Counted from the first letter of the stretch, positions 1 through 8,912 are shown. The stretch: 64,000 nucleotides of DNA from Glaciecola sp. HTCC2999 (GCF_000155775.1 NZ_DS989811.1:316914-380913); one strand, 5' to 3'. The notes: generated from the sequence alone by a model not told the origin. Made by a program: numbers and translations.

Positions 1-116
1 TCAACTTACGCATGCAATATTCTACTGGACAGCTTGAAAAAACTGACCAACTAAGAAAAGTGCGTCGTAGCATCGCGCGTGTTAAAACCATTTTGACCCA
101 AAAGGCTGGTGAATAA
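1..116 (+). CDS. rpmC: 50S ribosomal protein L29, C-terminal part
   Basis: The frame that starts at base 3 reads [19 protein letters not shown] and continues through [18 protein letters not shown] to a TAA stop. This is the conserved C-terminal half of L29, a small protein of the large ribosomal subunit near the peptide exit tunnel. The N-terminal part lies outside the window. The stop shares its last base with the ATG of rpsQ (TAATG), so the two are translationally coupled, as expected inside the S10 operon. Confidence 0.95.
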   Translation, partial: NLRMQYSTGQLEKTDQLRKVRRSIARVKTILTQKAGE

Positions 117-367
117 TGACTGAACAAACTATTCGTACAGTACAAGGTCGTGTGGTCAGCAACAAGATGGATAAAACCATTACTGTTGCAGTTGAGCGTA
201 AAGTGAAGCACCCTATCTATGGGAAATTCATTAAACGTACAACTAAACTACACGCACATGACGAAGCTAACGTGTGTAATGAAGGCGATTTCGTGTCAAT
301 CACAGAATGTCGTCCTCTTTCTAAGTCCAAAAACTGGATGTTAGTTGACGTAATTACTAAAGCGTAA
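116..367 (+). CDS. rpsQ: 30S ribosomal protein S17
   Basis: An 83-residue protein of full family length, with the conserved stretches [17 protein letters not shown] and [20 protein letters not shown]17 is a primary 16S rRNA-binding protein of the small subunit with an OB fold. The start overlaps the rpmC stop by one base. It is the last gene of the S10 operon: a strong intrinsic terminator follows and the next gene is unrelated and on the other strand. rplN, the first gene of the spc operon, does not follow here, so S10 and spc are not contiguous in this genome. Confidence 0.98.
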   Translation: MTEQTIRTVQGRVVSNKMDKTITVAVERKVKHPIYGKFIKRTTKLHAHDEANVCNEGDFVSITECRPLSKSKNWMLVDVITKA

Positions 368-394
368 TCTACGCCTTAGACATTGCAAATGAAT

Positions 395-427
395 AAAAGC
401 CGTTGTGCCTAGCACAACGGCTTTTTT
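395..427 (+). terminator. Intrinsic terminator of the S10 operon
   Basis: A 10-bp perfect stem, GCCGTTGTGC/GCACAACGGC, with a 3-base loop, flanked by A and T runs and followed by TTTTTT. It lies 28 bases after the rpsQ stop. Confidence 0.92.
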
Positions 428-458
428 GTATGGCTAGATTTAATGTTTATTTAAGATA

Positions 459-485
459 AAAAAAACTCAGCTTATGAGCTGAGTT
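459..485 (-). terminator. Intrinsic terminator of the malate-synthase-like gene
   Basis: Stem AACTCAGCT/AGCTGAGTT with a 4-base loop. Read on the minus strand it is followed by a run of eight T residues, so it terminates transcription from the gene at 534-995. Confidence 0.85.
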
Positions 486-533
486 CTAACACTTATGCAT
501 GTAGGGTACACAAGTTTATGTCATTGATTCTTT

Positions 534-995
534 TTAAATCATGTAACTAGAACCATCAGGGGCAGTAAATTCTCGCTGTGTTGCAAGTTCTACTTGTATA
601 TCTTGAATACCAGCACAATGAGTTTGGCCACGAGTACCATTTCGATTAAATTGTATTTCAACATGTAAATCGTTCTCTTTTAATATAATTGATTCTGGTG
701 TTTCTTTATGACCAGATAGGGCAACAAATTGCTTTGGATGTTTAAAACCACAATGTGACCCATCTTTAAAAAACGCCATAACATGACGGAAATAAACTAT
801 ATATTGTTTAACATCTGCATGAGAACCGTTATCTAATGGGAAGCGTTCATCCAGCATTTGTGTGACCAACTGTGGGTTTACCATTAATTGGTAAGCACTT
901 TGCCAGCGTATATTTCCAATAGTTGTAAAATGACCAATATTAGCAATTTGTGCAGGTGTTTGAGTTTGTTGTAAGTTGAATGCTGGCATGTTCAT
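534..995 (-). CDS. Stand-alone malate synthase G-like domain protein
   Basis: A 153-residue protein. Residues about 25-140 align by eye with the region of malate synthase G (E. coli GlcB about 120-245) that precedes the main catalytic barrel residues. Shared features are RWxSxY near the start, then DERFPLDNGSHADV (GlcB DESLPLENGSYQDV), a PKQFV segment, ILKENDLHVEIQFNRNGTRG (GlcB [21 protein letters not shown]) and GIQDIQVELA. The active-site half of the barrel and the C-terminal plug are absent, so it should not make malate from glyoxylate and acetyl-CoA. A regulatory or binding role is possible; a degenerate paralogue is the alternative. It has its own terminator and is divergent from a DUF3612 regulator of the kind linked to short-chain fatty acid and glyoxylate metabolism, which is the likely controller. 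Confidence 0.7.
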   Translation of the reverse strand: MNMPAFNLQQTQTPAQIANIGHFTTIGNIRWQSAYQLMVNPQLVTQMLDERFPLDNGSHADVKQYIVYFRHVMAFFKDGSHCGFKHPKQFVALSGHKETPESIILKENDLHVEIQFNRNGTRGQTHCAGIQDIQVELATQREFTAPDGSSYMI

Positions 996-1133
996 AGTGT
1001 TTCTCCTGATGAAATATCATCATTGTGTAAAATAAGTGTTTAAATTCGGTGCACGATGTGACTAGTTAAAAAGTCATTGTCGCCGCTTGATTTAAATAAT
1101 AGAATAAAAATTCAGATAATTTCACAATAAAAA

Positions 1134-1146
1134 TTACACAGTGTAA
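1134..1146. promoter_or_regulatory. Palindromic operator candidate in the divergent promoter region
   Basis: TTACAC-A-GTGTAA is a perfect 6+6 inverted repeat around one base, in the 200-bp region between the malate-synthase-like gene and the XRE/DUF3612 regulator. A related half-site, TGTGTAAAATAA, occurs near 1023-1034. The position suggests binding by the adjacent regulator; this is inferred. Confidence 0.4.
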
Positions 1147-1195
1147 ATTTTACAAAAACAACGAATGTCGAAAAATATTTCAAAAGGTATGCAAT

Positions 1196-2761
1196 ATGAA
1201 ATCTGTGCTTGGAAACAACAGTGGTAGCCTAGGACGTAAAACACATTTGTTGGGTACTAAAGTGCGTAATTTACGAAAGCGAAATAACCTGACTCTAGAT
1301 GATTTATCATCCCGTTGTATCCGCTTCGATGCAAATAATGCGCCCTCTGTGTCATATCTGTCCATGATTGAACGAGGTAAGCGTGTACCTAGTTGGGATA
1401 TGTTAGATGTGATTGCCCAGGTGTTTCAAAAAGAGCCAAGTTGGTTTTTAGATGACGAACCTGAGCAAGATGATATTATTATTGATAAAGGTTCTCATGG
1501 CGGGATTTCAGGTATGCCATTGGAACCAAGCTTTTTATTTACAAACGATATTTTACAAATTGCTATCCCTGAAATGCTCTCGCAAACAGGGATCAGCGGA
1601 CGTCAGTTTGCCCATTTGCTCATCCGAGCTCACCAAGAACATCATCAAAACCATTTTCCTGATCTAGAAAAAGCTGCCGAAGAAGTTGGAATGAAGCGTA
1701 TGCCATTATCCTCTCAGGAATTAATGATTTTAGCACAACAACAAGGTCTCACGATTAAATGGTTTTCACGCTTGCCCAAAAGCTTTGCTATGGAGTACGG
1801 AGTCCAAAACACTTCTGTAGTGACTTCCTATTTGGGCCCCAATAATACAGTGTACTTAAATAAACTGCTGGAAAAATATGAGCGGCGTTTAAAATATGAT
1901 ATTGCTGTGCATATTGGACATAGCGTATTACATAATAATGATGGATTAAAGAGTGTGTTAGTTACCGGCCTTAACCAATACTCTGTTATGCAAGGTGGCA
2001 ATAACCAGCAACTCCAATCTTCCCAGATCAATACTCGGGATATTCTACAAGCATGGCGTGATTTTGAAGCCAGTTTCTTTGCCGGTGCTCTTTTATGTCC
2101 TAAAGTGCCATTTAGGCAACTACTCGATCGAAATGGCTATGAAATAGCGACTCACACACAAGTGGGGGTATCAGCTTCTGTCGCAATGCGAAGAATGACG
2201 GCTGTTTCACCGTATAAGCACTGGCATTATTTTGATGCCTATGCGCCAGGTAAGCTAAAAGCGGTTTATAGAGGAAATGGTATTCCTTTACCTTGGGGGA
2301 ACATGCGAGAAGTTGCTGATCCATGTCAACATTGGGCTGTGTTTAGAATGATTAATACGCCGGTAAAAGGGACTTCTGCTCAGTTGTCTATTTTAAATGT
2401 GGGGAATGAGCCTAGGATTTATTGTTGTGAATCAACAAATGTCACTGATATGGCCAAAAACCAACATGTCTTATGTTCAGGTATTGATTTGAATCCGGCG
2501 ATCAATGCTCAAGGTGTTGATGCACAGGAAATAGCCCACGATATTAAACAATTATGTGTACAAGGAGGTGGTTCAGCACAACTACCTGCATCATTAAAAA
2601 AGAAATTACAAAGTGTTGCACGGATCTTGAATATTCATTGGGTGGAACGAGGCGTACTAACGGACCCTCGTTTGATTTGTTCTAGAGGCGCTGAATGCCC
2701 GCGTGAACCAAGTTGTTACGCAGGAGATGATAATGTGATTGCCACTAGTTTTATCGCCTAG
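1196..2761 (+). CDS. XRE-family regulator with DUF3612-type C-terminal region
   Basis: A 521-residue cytoplasmic regulator. Residues about 17-80 form a Cro/CI-type helix-turn-helix (LGTKVRNLRKRNNLTLDDLSS, then SVSYLSMIERGKRVPSW). The long C-terminal part resembles the short-chain fatty acid regulator group (DUF3612/ScfR-like), often found beside glyoxylate-shunt or propionate genes. The C-terminus has a cysteine cluster, CSRGAECPREPSCYAG, which could bind a metal or respond to redox. It is divergent from the malate-synthase-like gene with an inverted repeat between them, so autoregulation and control of that gene are likely. The ATG at 1196 gives a good N-terminus before the helix-turn-helix. 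Family assignment is from memory of the domain, and the effector is unknown. Confidence 0.8.
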   Translation: MKSVLGNNSGSLGRKTHLLGTKVRNLRKRNNLTLDDLSSRCIRFDANNAPSVSYLSMIERGKRVPSWDMLDVIAQVFQKEPSWFLDDEPEQDDIIIDKGSHGGISGMPLEPSFLFTNDILQIAIPEMLSQTGISGRQFAHLLIRAHQEHHQNHFPDLEKAAEEVGMKRMPLSSQELMILAQQQGLTIKWFSRLPKSFAMEYGVQNTSVVTSYLGPNNTVYLNKLLEKYERRLKYDIAVHIGHSVLHNNDGLKSVLVTGLNQYSVMQGGNNQQLQSSQINTRDILQAWRDFEASFFAGALLCPKVPFRQLLDRNGYEIATHTQVGVSASVAMRRMTAVSPYKHWHYFDAYAPGKLKAVYRGNGIPLPWGNMREVADPCQHWAVFRMINTPVKGTSAQLSILNVGNEPRIYCCESTNVTDMAKNQHVLCSGIDLNPAINAQGVDAQEIAHDIKQLCVQGGGSAQLPASLKKKLQSVARILNIHWVERGVLTDPRLICSRGAECPREPSCYAGDDNVIATSFIA

Positions 2762-2788
2762 GTGGTTTTACATTGCATGAGTGACAAA

Positions 2789-3436
2789 CTAGGCAGAATT
2801 GACTAGTCCTTGTTCAATAGCATAACGCACTAGTTCAGCTAAATTATCAATGTTGAGTTTGGACTTGATGTTTCGACGATGAGCTTCTACGGTACGAACA
2901 CTGATATCGAGGGTATGGGCGATGGCTTTGCTTGATTGCCCAGTAGCAATATGTGACAAAATCATCTGCTCACGAGCCGTCAGTCGTTCGTTTGAAGGAT
3001 TCGTCGGACTCGCCAGAAGCATTTGTGCGATGTTACTACCAAAGTAAGACTTACCTTGAGCGACTGTTTTAATCGCTTGATAGACCTCTTCAGAATCCGT
3101 ATCTTTTAAGATATAACCGGATGCGCCAGCTTGCACGGCATTTTTCACAAATTCGCTACTTTCATGCATACTAAAAATCAAAATTTTTGTATCAGGAAAT
3201 GTTTCTTTAATGATTTCAGTCGCTTCAAGTCCGTTTTGATTCGGCATGCTGATATCCATTAAAATCACGTCAGGTAAACATTGTTTAGCTGTCTGGAGCA
3301 CTTCAGTACCGTCATTGCATGCCCCGACGATAGCGATATCATCATAGAATGATAAACAAGCACTCAGTCCATCACGCACCATAGGATGGTCATCAACGAG
3401 CATGATTTTTATAGGGGAGGGTGAGAGTGTATTCAT
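2789..3436 (-). CDS. NarL/LuxR-family response regulator
   Basis: A 215-residue protein. The receiver domain spans residues 9-125, with acidic pair D15-D16, phosphoacceptor D61 (ILMDISMP) and K109 region (GYILKD). A LuxR-type helix-turn-helix follows at about 150-212 (LTAREQMILSHIATGQSSKAIA, TVEAHRRNIKSKL). Its start overlaps the stop of the upstream histidine kinase by four bases (ATGA), so the two form a cognate pair. The TRAP transporter operon transcribed divergently beyond the kinase is the likely target. Confidence 0.93.
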   Translation of the reverse strand: MNTLSPSPIKIMLVDDHPMVRDGLSACLSFYDDIAIVGACNDGTEVLQTAKQCLPDVILMDISMPNQNGLEATEIIKETFPDTKILIFSMHESSEFVKNAVQAGASGYILKDTDSEEVYQAIKTVAQGKSYFGSNIAQMLLASPTNPSNERLTAREQMILSHIATGQSSKAIAHTLDISVRTVEAHRRNIKSKLNIDNLAELVRYAIEQGLVNSA

Positions 3437-4854
3437 ATTGACTCCGCCAAAATAGGTTCTTGTTTTTGTGTGTAATGATGTGCAAAAGCGGAGCGAGGGA
3501 TTTTCGCGACGACAGTTGTGCCTTTTCTGCTAGAGGAGAGTTTAAATTGACCTCGATGATATTTGACCCGTTCAGCTAAATTGCGAGTGCCAATCCCACT
3601 ATGTAAAGATGGCTCATTCTCATTCATCTCGTACATTCCGATACCGTTATCTCGAATGGTCAATGTCAGCCAATTGTCCATAATCGCTAAATCTATACTC
3701 GTTTTAGTTGCTTGTGCATGCTTTTCAATGTTCATCAATGATTCTTGGACCACTCGATATAACGTGATATTGATATGATCAGGCAATAACTTACTGAGTG
3801 CCGGTTTAGTAATTGTGACTGCAATATTCGTTCGCTCTGAAAATTCTTTGCCTAATGCTTCCATTGCATCTGATAATCCTAGTTCATCTAATATGCGAGG
3901 ATGCAGATGATGAGAAATACGGCGAATATCAGTAATTGCATTGCTTAAATTGGTTTGAGCTTGGATTAGCGGAACCGGTTTTTCTACGTTTTGATGAGCC
4001 AAGAATTTGCCAGTAGCTTCTAAAGAGTATTTAATTGAGACTAATATTTGCACAATACCATCGTGGAGTTCACGGGAGATATGACGCTGTTCGTCTTCTT
4101 GCAGTGTAATGATTTTTTGGCCCAATTGGTCGATTTGTTTATCGCTTTCTTTTTTCTGAGTGAAATGTAATATCGTGCCTATAGTGAAAATCACAAAAAT
4201 GGACGACATGGCCACAAATAAAATAATAAAACGAGTGTTATCAGTATGCTCGTCAATAGCGGTTTGAACAGAAATCAGTTGCTGTTGTACGTTATCTAAA
4301 TAAACACCTGTTCCCATCATCCAGCCCCATTTAGGCAAAAAGTCAGAATAACTTAATTTCTCTGTGATAGTTTCGGTAGACGGTTGATTCCAAGGATAGC
4401 GATAAAAGTCACCACCATTTTTCGCATTTTCGATCAGTATCTGAATAGTGGGCTCGCCTTTGTCATTGAGTAAATCCCAATAATTTTGGCCCACTCGATA
4501 AGGCTCTGTAGGCAGAACAATGTTTGTTCCATATTCATCATAAACAAAGAAATAACCATCATGACCATCATAAATTAGCGTCGAAAGAATATTAGCGACA
4601 AGTTCTTGAGCAACGGGGTCATCTTTGGCTGCTCCTGCATAAATATGTTGAATTGAAGCTTTAGCGATCTCTGTATAATTCTTTAGTTCTTGTTGTTTTT
4701 GTTCGATTAAAAACGCTTCAAGCGTAGCGACATTTTGCTCAGATAAATCACGATATTCATTCGTTACGAAAATGTAAGTAAACAAAGCGGTGAGGATAAC
4801 TTGGATAACCGCAAATAATTGGATCCGAAATGAAAAAGGCATAGGTAAGACCAA
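3433..4854 (-). CDS. Cache-domain sensor histidine kinase (HisKA_3 type)
   Basis: A 473-residue inner-membrane kinase. A membrane helix at about 10-30 and another at about 208-231 bracket a periplasmic single Cache-like domain (DGYFFVYDEYGTNIV, and KWGWMMGTGVY near its end). The dimerisation domain has the H-box ELHDGIVQ with phosphoacceptor H264. The ATPase domain has an N-box near 371-380 (ESLMNIEKHA) and G-box RDNGIGM at 401-407. This layout is typical of kinases paired with NarL-type regulators, such as the one at 2789-3436, and Cache domains often sense small carboxylates. Divergent location from a TRAP transporter suggests that it senses the transported acid; this is inference. Confidence 0.92.
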   Translation of the reverse strand: MVLPMPFSFRIQLFAVIQVILTALFTYIFVTNEYRDLSEQNVATLEAFLIEQKQQELKNYTEIAKASIQHIYAGAAKDDPVAQELVANILSTLIYDGHDGYFFVYDEYGTNIVLPTEPYRVGQNYWDLLNDKGEPTIQILIENAKNGGDFYRYPWNQPSTETITEKLSYSDFLPKWGWMMGTGVYLDNVQQQLISVQTAIDEHTDNTRFIILFVAMSSIFVIFTIGTILHFTQKKESDKQIDQLGQKIITLQEDEQRHISRELHDGIVQILVSIKYSLEATGKFLAHQNVEKPVPLIQAQTNLSNAITDIRRISHHLHPRILDELGLSDAMEALGKEFSERTNIAVTITKPALSKLLPDHINITLYRVVQESLMNIEKHAQATKTSIDLAIMDNWLTLTIRDNGIGMYEMNENEPSLHSGIGTRNLAERVKYHRGQFKLSSSRKGTTVVAKIPRSAFAHHYTQKQEPILAESI

Positions 4855-4953
4855 AGGTGTATGTTAAATCACTGTTAATGTTCTCAGGTTTTTAAATGTA
4901 AATCTATCCTCAAGGTCAATAAAAACAAGGTGTTAGACTATCGTCGTAGGTGT

Positions 4954-4986
4954 TTATACGTATTCCTGCTTAGTAGTTATACGAAT
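4954..4986. promoter_or_regulatory. Direct repeats upstream of the TRAP operon, regulator site candidate
   Basis: TTATACGTAT at 4954-4963 and TTATACGAAT at 4977-4986 are near-identical direct repeats 23 bp apart, about two helical turns. They lie about 105-140 bp upstream of the transporter start in the kinase/transporter divergent region. The spacing fits a dimeric response regulator; the assignment is inferred. Confidence 0.35.
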
Positions 4987-5091
4987 GGTGCTTTAGCTTT
5001 AATTCATTTACATTCTGTAAACAATTTGAAACAGTGCAATTAAGTCTGTCTTAGTTGTTATTATCTACAATAAAGTGATCAAGGAAAACTT

Positions 5092-6204
5092 ATGAAAATT
5101 AAAGCGCTTATTTCAGCCTTAGCGGCAGCCGTTGTGATTGGCTCGCTATCGGGTTGCAATGATAAAGCCGCAACTGATACTTCAGCTGCAGCAGCACCTC
5201 AAGAAGTTCAAACAGTCAATTGGCGTCTCGCTGAAACGTGGGGACCTAACTTCCCTGTATTTGGTGATGCGACTAAGAATATGGCTCGTATGGTTGATGA
5301 AATGTCGGGAGGTCGCTTTAAGATCCGTATCGATTCTTCAAACAAGCATAAATCTGCACTAGGTATCTTCGATTTCGTTAGAACTGGGCAATACCAAATG
5401 GGTCACTCTGCGTCTTATTACTGGAAAGGTAAAGACATTGAGACATTATTCTTCACCACATTACCTTTCGGTATGACCACAGCTGAGCAATATGCATGGT
5501 TCTACCATGGTGGTGGTATGGAATTAATGAAAGAGACTTATGACAAGTATGGCATTATGTCTTTCCCTGGTGGTAACACAGGTAACCAAATGGGTGGTTG
5601 GTTCCGTAAAGAAATCAATTCTCTATCTGACCTGGAAGGTCTGAAAATGCGTATCCCTGGTTTTGCGGGTGAAGTATTAGCAAAATTAGGTGCTAAGCCA
5701 ACTAATATCCCTTCTGCAGAGCTATACACAGCATTAGAACGTAACACTATTGATGCATTAGAGTGGGTAGGTCCTTCACTTGATTTACGTATGGGCTTCC
5801 ACAAAATTGCACCTTATTACTACACTGGCTGGCATGAGCCTGCAACTGAACTACAGTTCATGGTTAATCAAGCGGCATTTGATGAACTACCTGCTGATTT
5901 ACAACAAATCTTAGTGGTAGCAATGAAAACTGCTGCATATGACATGTACACTCAGTCAACTCACGAAAGTGCGGTTAATTTAGCGACACTTCAACAAGAT
6001 TTCCCTAATGTGAAAATCCGTTCTTTCTCACCTGAGATCATGAATGCGATTAAAGCAGAAAATGATAAGTTATTAGTTGAGTTTGCAAATGCCGATCCAC
6101 AGTCTAAGAAAATCTTAGATTCAATCGAAAGTTACAAAGCTAAAGCTCGTCAGTGGACTAATTTCTCTGACCGTGCTTACTTAGATAACTTTGATTCAAA
6201 GTAA
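5092..6204 (+). CDS. TRAP transporter solute-binding protein, TakP-like (DctP family)
   Basis: A 370-residue periplasmic binding protein. The N-terminus is a lipoprotein signal (hydrophobic 5-19, lipobox LSGC with C22), followed by a short Ala-rich linker. Family hallmarks are GLKMRIPGFAGEVLAKLGA with the carboxylate-binding Arg, then PSAELYTALERNTIDALEWVG, and YYTGWHEPATEL. The last two resemble TakP-type proteins that bind 2-oxo acids such as pyruvate with sodium; the exact ligand is a guess. AAGGA lies 9 bases before the ATG. It is the first gene of a TRAP operon, but a terminator-like hairpin follows it, which would make the binding protein more abundant than the permeases. Confidence 0.93.
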   Translation: MKIKALISALAAAVVIGSLSGCNDKAATDTSAAAAPQEVQTVNWRLAETWGPNFPVFGDATKNMARMVDEMSGGRFKIRIDSSNKHKSALGIFDFVRTGQYQMGHSASYYWKGKDIETLFFTTLPFGMTTAEQYAWFYHGGGMELMKETYDKYGIMSFPGGNTGNQMGGWFRKEINSLSDLEGLKMRIPGFAGEVLAKLGAKPTNIPSAELYTALERNTIDALEWVGPSLDLRMGFHKIAPYYYTGWHEPATELQFMVNQAAFDELPADLQQILVVAMKTAAYDMYTQSTHESAVNLATLQQDFPNVKIRSFSPEIMNAIKAENDKLLVEFANADPQSKKILDSIESYKAKARQWTNFSDRAYLDNFDSK

Positions 6205-6224
6205 TATTATTGGTTAAGTAATAT

Positions 6225-6257
6225 GAGGCACCTGTCGTTTATGATAGGTGCCTTTTT
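6225..6257 (+). terminator. Terminator or attenuator after the TRAP binding protein
   Basis: AGGCACCTGTC/GATAGGTGCCT forms a stable stem with a short loop, followed by TTTTT. It sits between the binding protein and the small permease of the same system, so partial read-through is expected. Confidence 0.85.
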
Positions 6258-6334
6258 ATCGTATTTAGCGATAGTTTGACCCACAGTGATTCGAACGCTC
6301 ACTGGTTTTATACTTATAAAAATAGCAGGATTTC

Positions 6335-6868
6335 ATGAATTTTTTACACAATGCATTACGTAAGTTAATAGATGCAATGGGCCAGTTATGCGTCGTGTTG
6401 ATGCTATTAATGGTTGCCAACGTTTTCTATGACGTTTTGATGCGATATTTTTTCAACGACGTCAGTATTGGCATGCAAGAGCTAGAATGGCACTTATTTG
6501 CAGCGATGTTCATGTTTGGTATCGGATACACTCTTAAAGAAGATGCTCACGTACGCGTAGATATCTTTTATGAAAAATTACTCCCTCATACCCAAGCGTA
6601 CATTGATATTTTTGCAGCGCTGGTATTTGCATTACCGATTACGCTAATCATCATGTATTACGGCTATGGTTATGCGATAGATGCTTATCAAATGAATGAA
6701 GGCAGCCCTGATCCTGGCGGTTTACCGCATCGTTGGATTATCCGGTCTGTAATCCCGATTTCTAATGTATTTTTACTCTTATGTATTTTCTATACCATTT
6801 TGGAGAACGTGCTTAAGTTACAAGGTCCGAATGAACATGAAGACCACATCCATAACGAGGGCGTGTAA
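6335..6868 (+). CDS. TRAP transporter small permease, DctQ family
   Basis: A 177-residue membrane protein with four hydrophobic segments (about 15-35, 50-70, 90-112 and 130-155). It contains the DctQ-type segment MQELEWHLFAAMFMFGIGYTLKEDAHVRVDIFYE. It couples with the large permease to form the sodium-driven transporter that takes solute from the binding protein at 5092-6204. A two-base gap separates it from the DctM gene, indicating translational coupling. The C-terminus is acidic and histidine-rich (EHEDHIHNEG). Confidence 0.93.
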   Translation: MNFLHNALRKLIDAMGQLCVVLMLLMVANVFYDVLMRYFFNDVSIGMQELEWHLFAAMFMFGIGYTLKEDAHVRVDIFYEKLLPHTQAYIDIFAALVFALPITLIIMYYGYGYAIDAYQMNEGSPDPGGLPHRWIIRSVIPISNVFLLLCIFYTILENVLKLQGPNEHEDHIHNEGV

Positions 6869-6870
6869 GC

Positions 6871-8151
6871 ATGGAAGGTATATTATTATTTTTTGTTGCC
6901 CTAATATTCCTATTTTTAGGTTATTACGTGGCATTCACCTTTGCGGGTGTATCAGTCTTGGTCGGTGTTTTTTTCCTCGGCGCTGAGTTATTTGAGTTCA
7001 TGCCATACCGGATCATGAGCATCATGGAAAATACGACGTTAATGTCGATTCCGATGTTCATTTTTATGGGGATAGTGTTACAAAAAACAGGTCTAGCGGA
7101 GCGCCTATTAGAGTCTTCAGCCAAACTGTTTGGCGGTATGTCTGGTGGTGTGGCCATTTCTACGATCATTGTCGGGGCATTATTAGCTGCCTCTACAGGT
7201 GTGGTCGGTGCATCCGTAGTGGCGATGGGGGTGATTTCATTGCCAGTGATGCTTAAAAATAACTACCATCAGCCAACGGCTGCTGGGGTGATTTGTGCAT
7301 CAGGTACTTTAGGACAAATCATTCCTCCGTCGATTATCTTGATTATCCTTGGAGATGTGATGGGACTAGCTGTTGGTGATTTATTCAAAGCCGCGGTTAT
7401 TCCTGGGATGATGCTCATCGGGGCGTACGTGTTGTATATTTTGGCTTTGAGTTATGTGAAGCCGGATTATTGTCCACCCATTCCAGTACATGAAGATAAA
7501 GCAACCATCCTAAAACAAGCTGCTCGTGATATTGTACCGCCACTATTATTAATCGTGGCAGTATTAGGCTCTATCTTTTCTGGTATCGCAACGCCAACGG
7601 AATCATCTGCTATTGGTGCTGTTGGAGCATTAGTTCTGGCACAGTTTTATGGCGGAGTATCGATTAAAACGATTTTCCAAGTGTCTAAAGAGTCGGTTAA
7701 GGTCTCGTCTATGATCTTTGCTGTACTTATAGGTGCAACAGCGTTTTCAATGGTCTTTAGCTACTCTGGTGGTGAGCACTTAGTCGAAGAGTTCTTCTTA
7801 GACTTACCTGGCGAGAAATGGACGTTCATTATCTTAGTGATGATTGCTATCTTGATCTTAGGGTTCTTTATCGACTTTATTGAGATTGCATTTTTGGTTG
7901 TGCCGATTATTACACCTGTGGCGATGGCATTGGATATTGATTTGATTTGGTTTGCGATTTTGATTTCAATGAACCTGCAGACCTCCTTCCTCTCGCCGCC
8001 ATTTGGATTTAGTCTATTCTATCTCAAAGGGGTGGCACCGAAGTCGATGAAAACTACCACTATATACAAAGGAGCGGTCCCGTTTATTATCCTCCAAGTA
8101 TTTGTGTTAGGGTTAATCGTGGCCTTCCCTGAAACATTTATTATGTTCTAG
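6871..8151 (+). CDS. TRAP transporter large permease, DctM family
   Basis: A 426-residue protein, standard length for DctM, hydrophobic throughout with about twelve membrane segments. Typical elements include SIPMFIFMGIVLQKTGLAERLL, GASVVAMGVISLPVMLKN, the GTLGQIIPPSIILIILGD motif and ATPTESSAIGAVGAL. It forms the transport channel with DctQ and uses a sodium gradient for high-affinity uptake, probably of a carboxylate. It is the last gene of the operon and a strong terminator follows. Confidence 0.95.
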   Translation: MEGILLFFVALIFLFLGYYVAFTFAGVSVLVGVFFLGAELFEFMPYRIMSIMENTTLMSIPMFIFMGIVLQKTGLAERLLESSAKLFGGMSGGVAISTIIVGALLAASTGVVGASVVAMGVISLPVMLKNNYHQPTAAGVICASGTLGQIIPPSIILIILGDVMGLAVGDLFKAAVIPGMMLIGAYVLYILALSYVKPDYCPPIPVHEDKATILKQAARDIVPPLLLIVAVLGSIFSGIATPTESSAIGAVGALVLAQFYGGVSIKTIFQVSKESVKVSSMIFAVLIGATAFSMVFSYSGGEHLVEEFFLDLPGEKWTFIILVMIAILILGFFIDFIEIAFLVVPIITPVAMALDIDLIWFAILISMNLQTSFLSPPFGFSLFYLKGVAPKSMKTTTIYKGAVPFIILQVFVLGLIVAFPETFIMF

Positions 8152-8191
8152 GTACTCGGTTAATGACAAAGATCATTGACAGATAAAATAC

Positions 8192-8225
8192 AAACGCCTA
8201 ATAAGTAATTATTAGGCGTTTTTTA
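8192..8225 (+). terminator. Terminator of the TRAP operon
   Basis: AACGCCTAATA/TATTAGGCGTT, an 11-bp stem with a 6-base loop, followed by TTTTTT. It is 41 bases after the DctM stop and faces the convergent LysE-type gene. Confidence 0.92.
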
Positions 8226-8291
8226 TGGTGAGTATTATTTTGTATATTGAATATTCATTGCGTGTAATGCACACCGCTCGATTGTAGGCTA

Positions 8292-8912
8292 TTAAGAGAA
8301 CGCTAACCAAACACCCACGGCAATCAGTAAAGTGCCACCGACTCGATTAATATAATGCACTTTATCATTTTTATTTAACCAATGACTCAATCCTTTACCG
8401 CCAGTGGCATACATAGACATACTGATAAATTCGCTGATTAAGATGATCGAAATAAATACACTGAGTTGTAGGGTGAGTGACTTATTCGGTTCAAACAATG
8501 GCGGTAGTAACGACACCATAAATGCCCATCCTTTGGGGTTTAATATTGCAGTCATAAAGCCATTATTGAACAGCGCTAGAGGAGTGATGGTCTTAATCTG
8601 TTTTAAATCATATTGAGCTAGCTGTACAGGCGTTTTCATGGTGCAAACGCCAACATATACGATGTACAGTCCGCCCACTATTTTGGCGTAAAAAAACACA
8701 TCTGGATAGGCAAGGATGAATTGAGCTACACCGATGACAGATAAAATCCCTACCACAGCGACACCAATTAATTCACCGAGCATCATCCATAGGGTCTTTT
8801 TATATCCAACTGTCATTCCTAATGTCATCGCTAGACTCATACATAGGCCAGGGGATATCGACACTAGCAACCACGTTGGAATAAAAATAAGTAATAAAGA
8901 TAATTCAGGCAT
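8292..8912 (-). CDS. LysE/RhtB-family exporter
   Basis: A 206-residue membrane protein of standard family length with about six hydrophobic segments. It has the family N-terminal signature (PTWLLVSISPGLCMSLAMTLG) and a central NPKGWAFMVSLLPP segment. Members export amino acids or related metabolites. Its substrate cannot be read from sequence. It sits next to a FadR-type regulator and a kynurenine-pathway gene pair, so export of an aromatic amino acid derivative is possible. It is transcribed in the same direction as the regulator gene, 43 bases after it. Confidence 0.88.
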   Translation of the reverse strand: MPELSLLLIFIPTWLLVSISPGLCMSLAMTLGMTVGYKKTLWMMLGELIGVAVVGILSVIGVAQFILAYPDVFFYAKIVGGLYIVYVGVCTMKTPVQLAQYDLKQIKTITPLALFNNGFMTAILNPKGWAFMVSLLPPLFEPNKSLTLQLSVFISIILISEFISMSMYATGGKGLSHWLNKNDKVHYINRVGGTLLIAVGVWLAFS

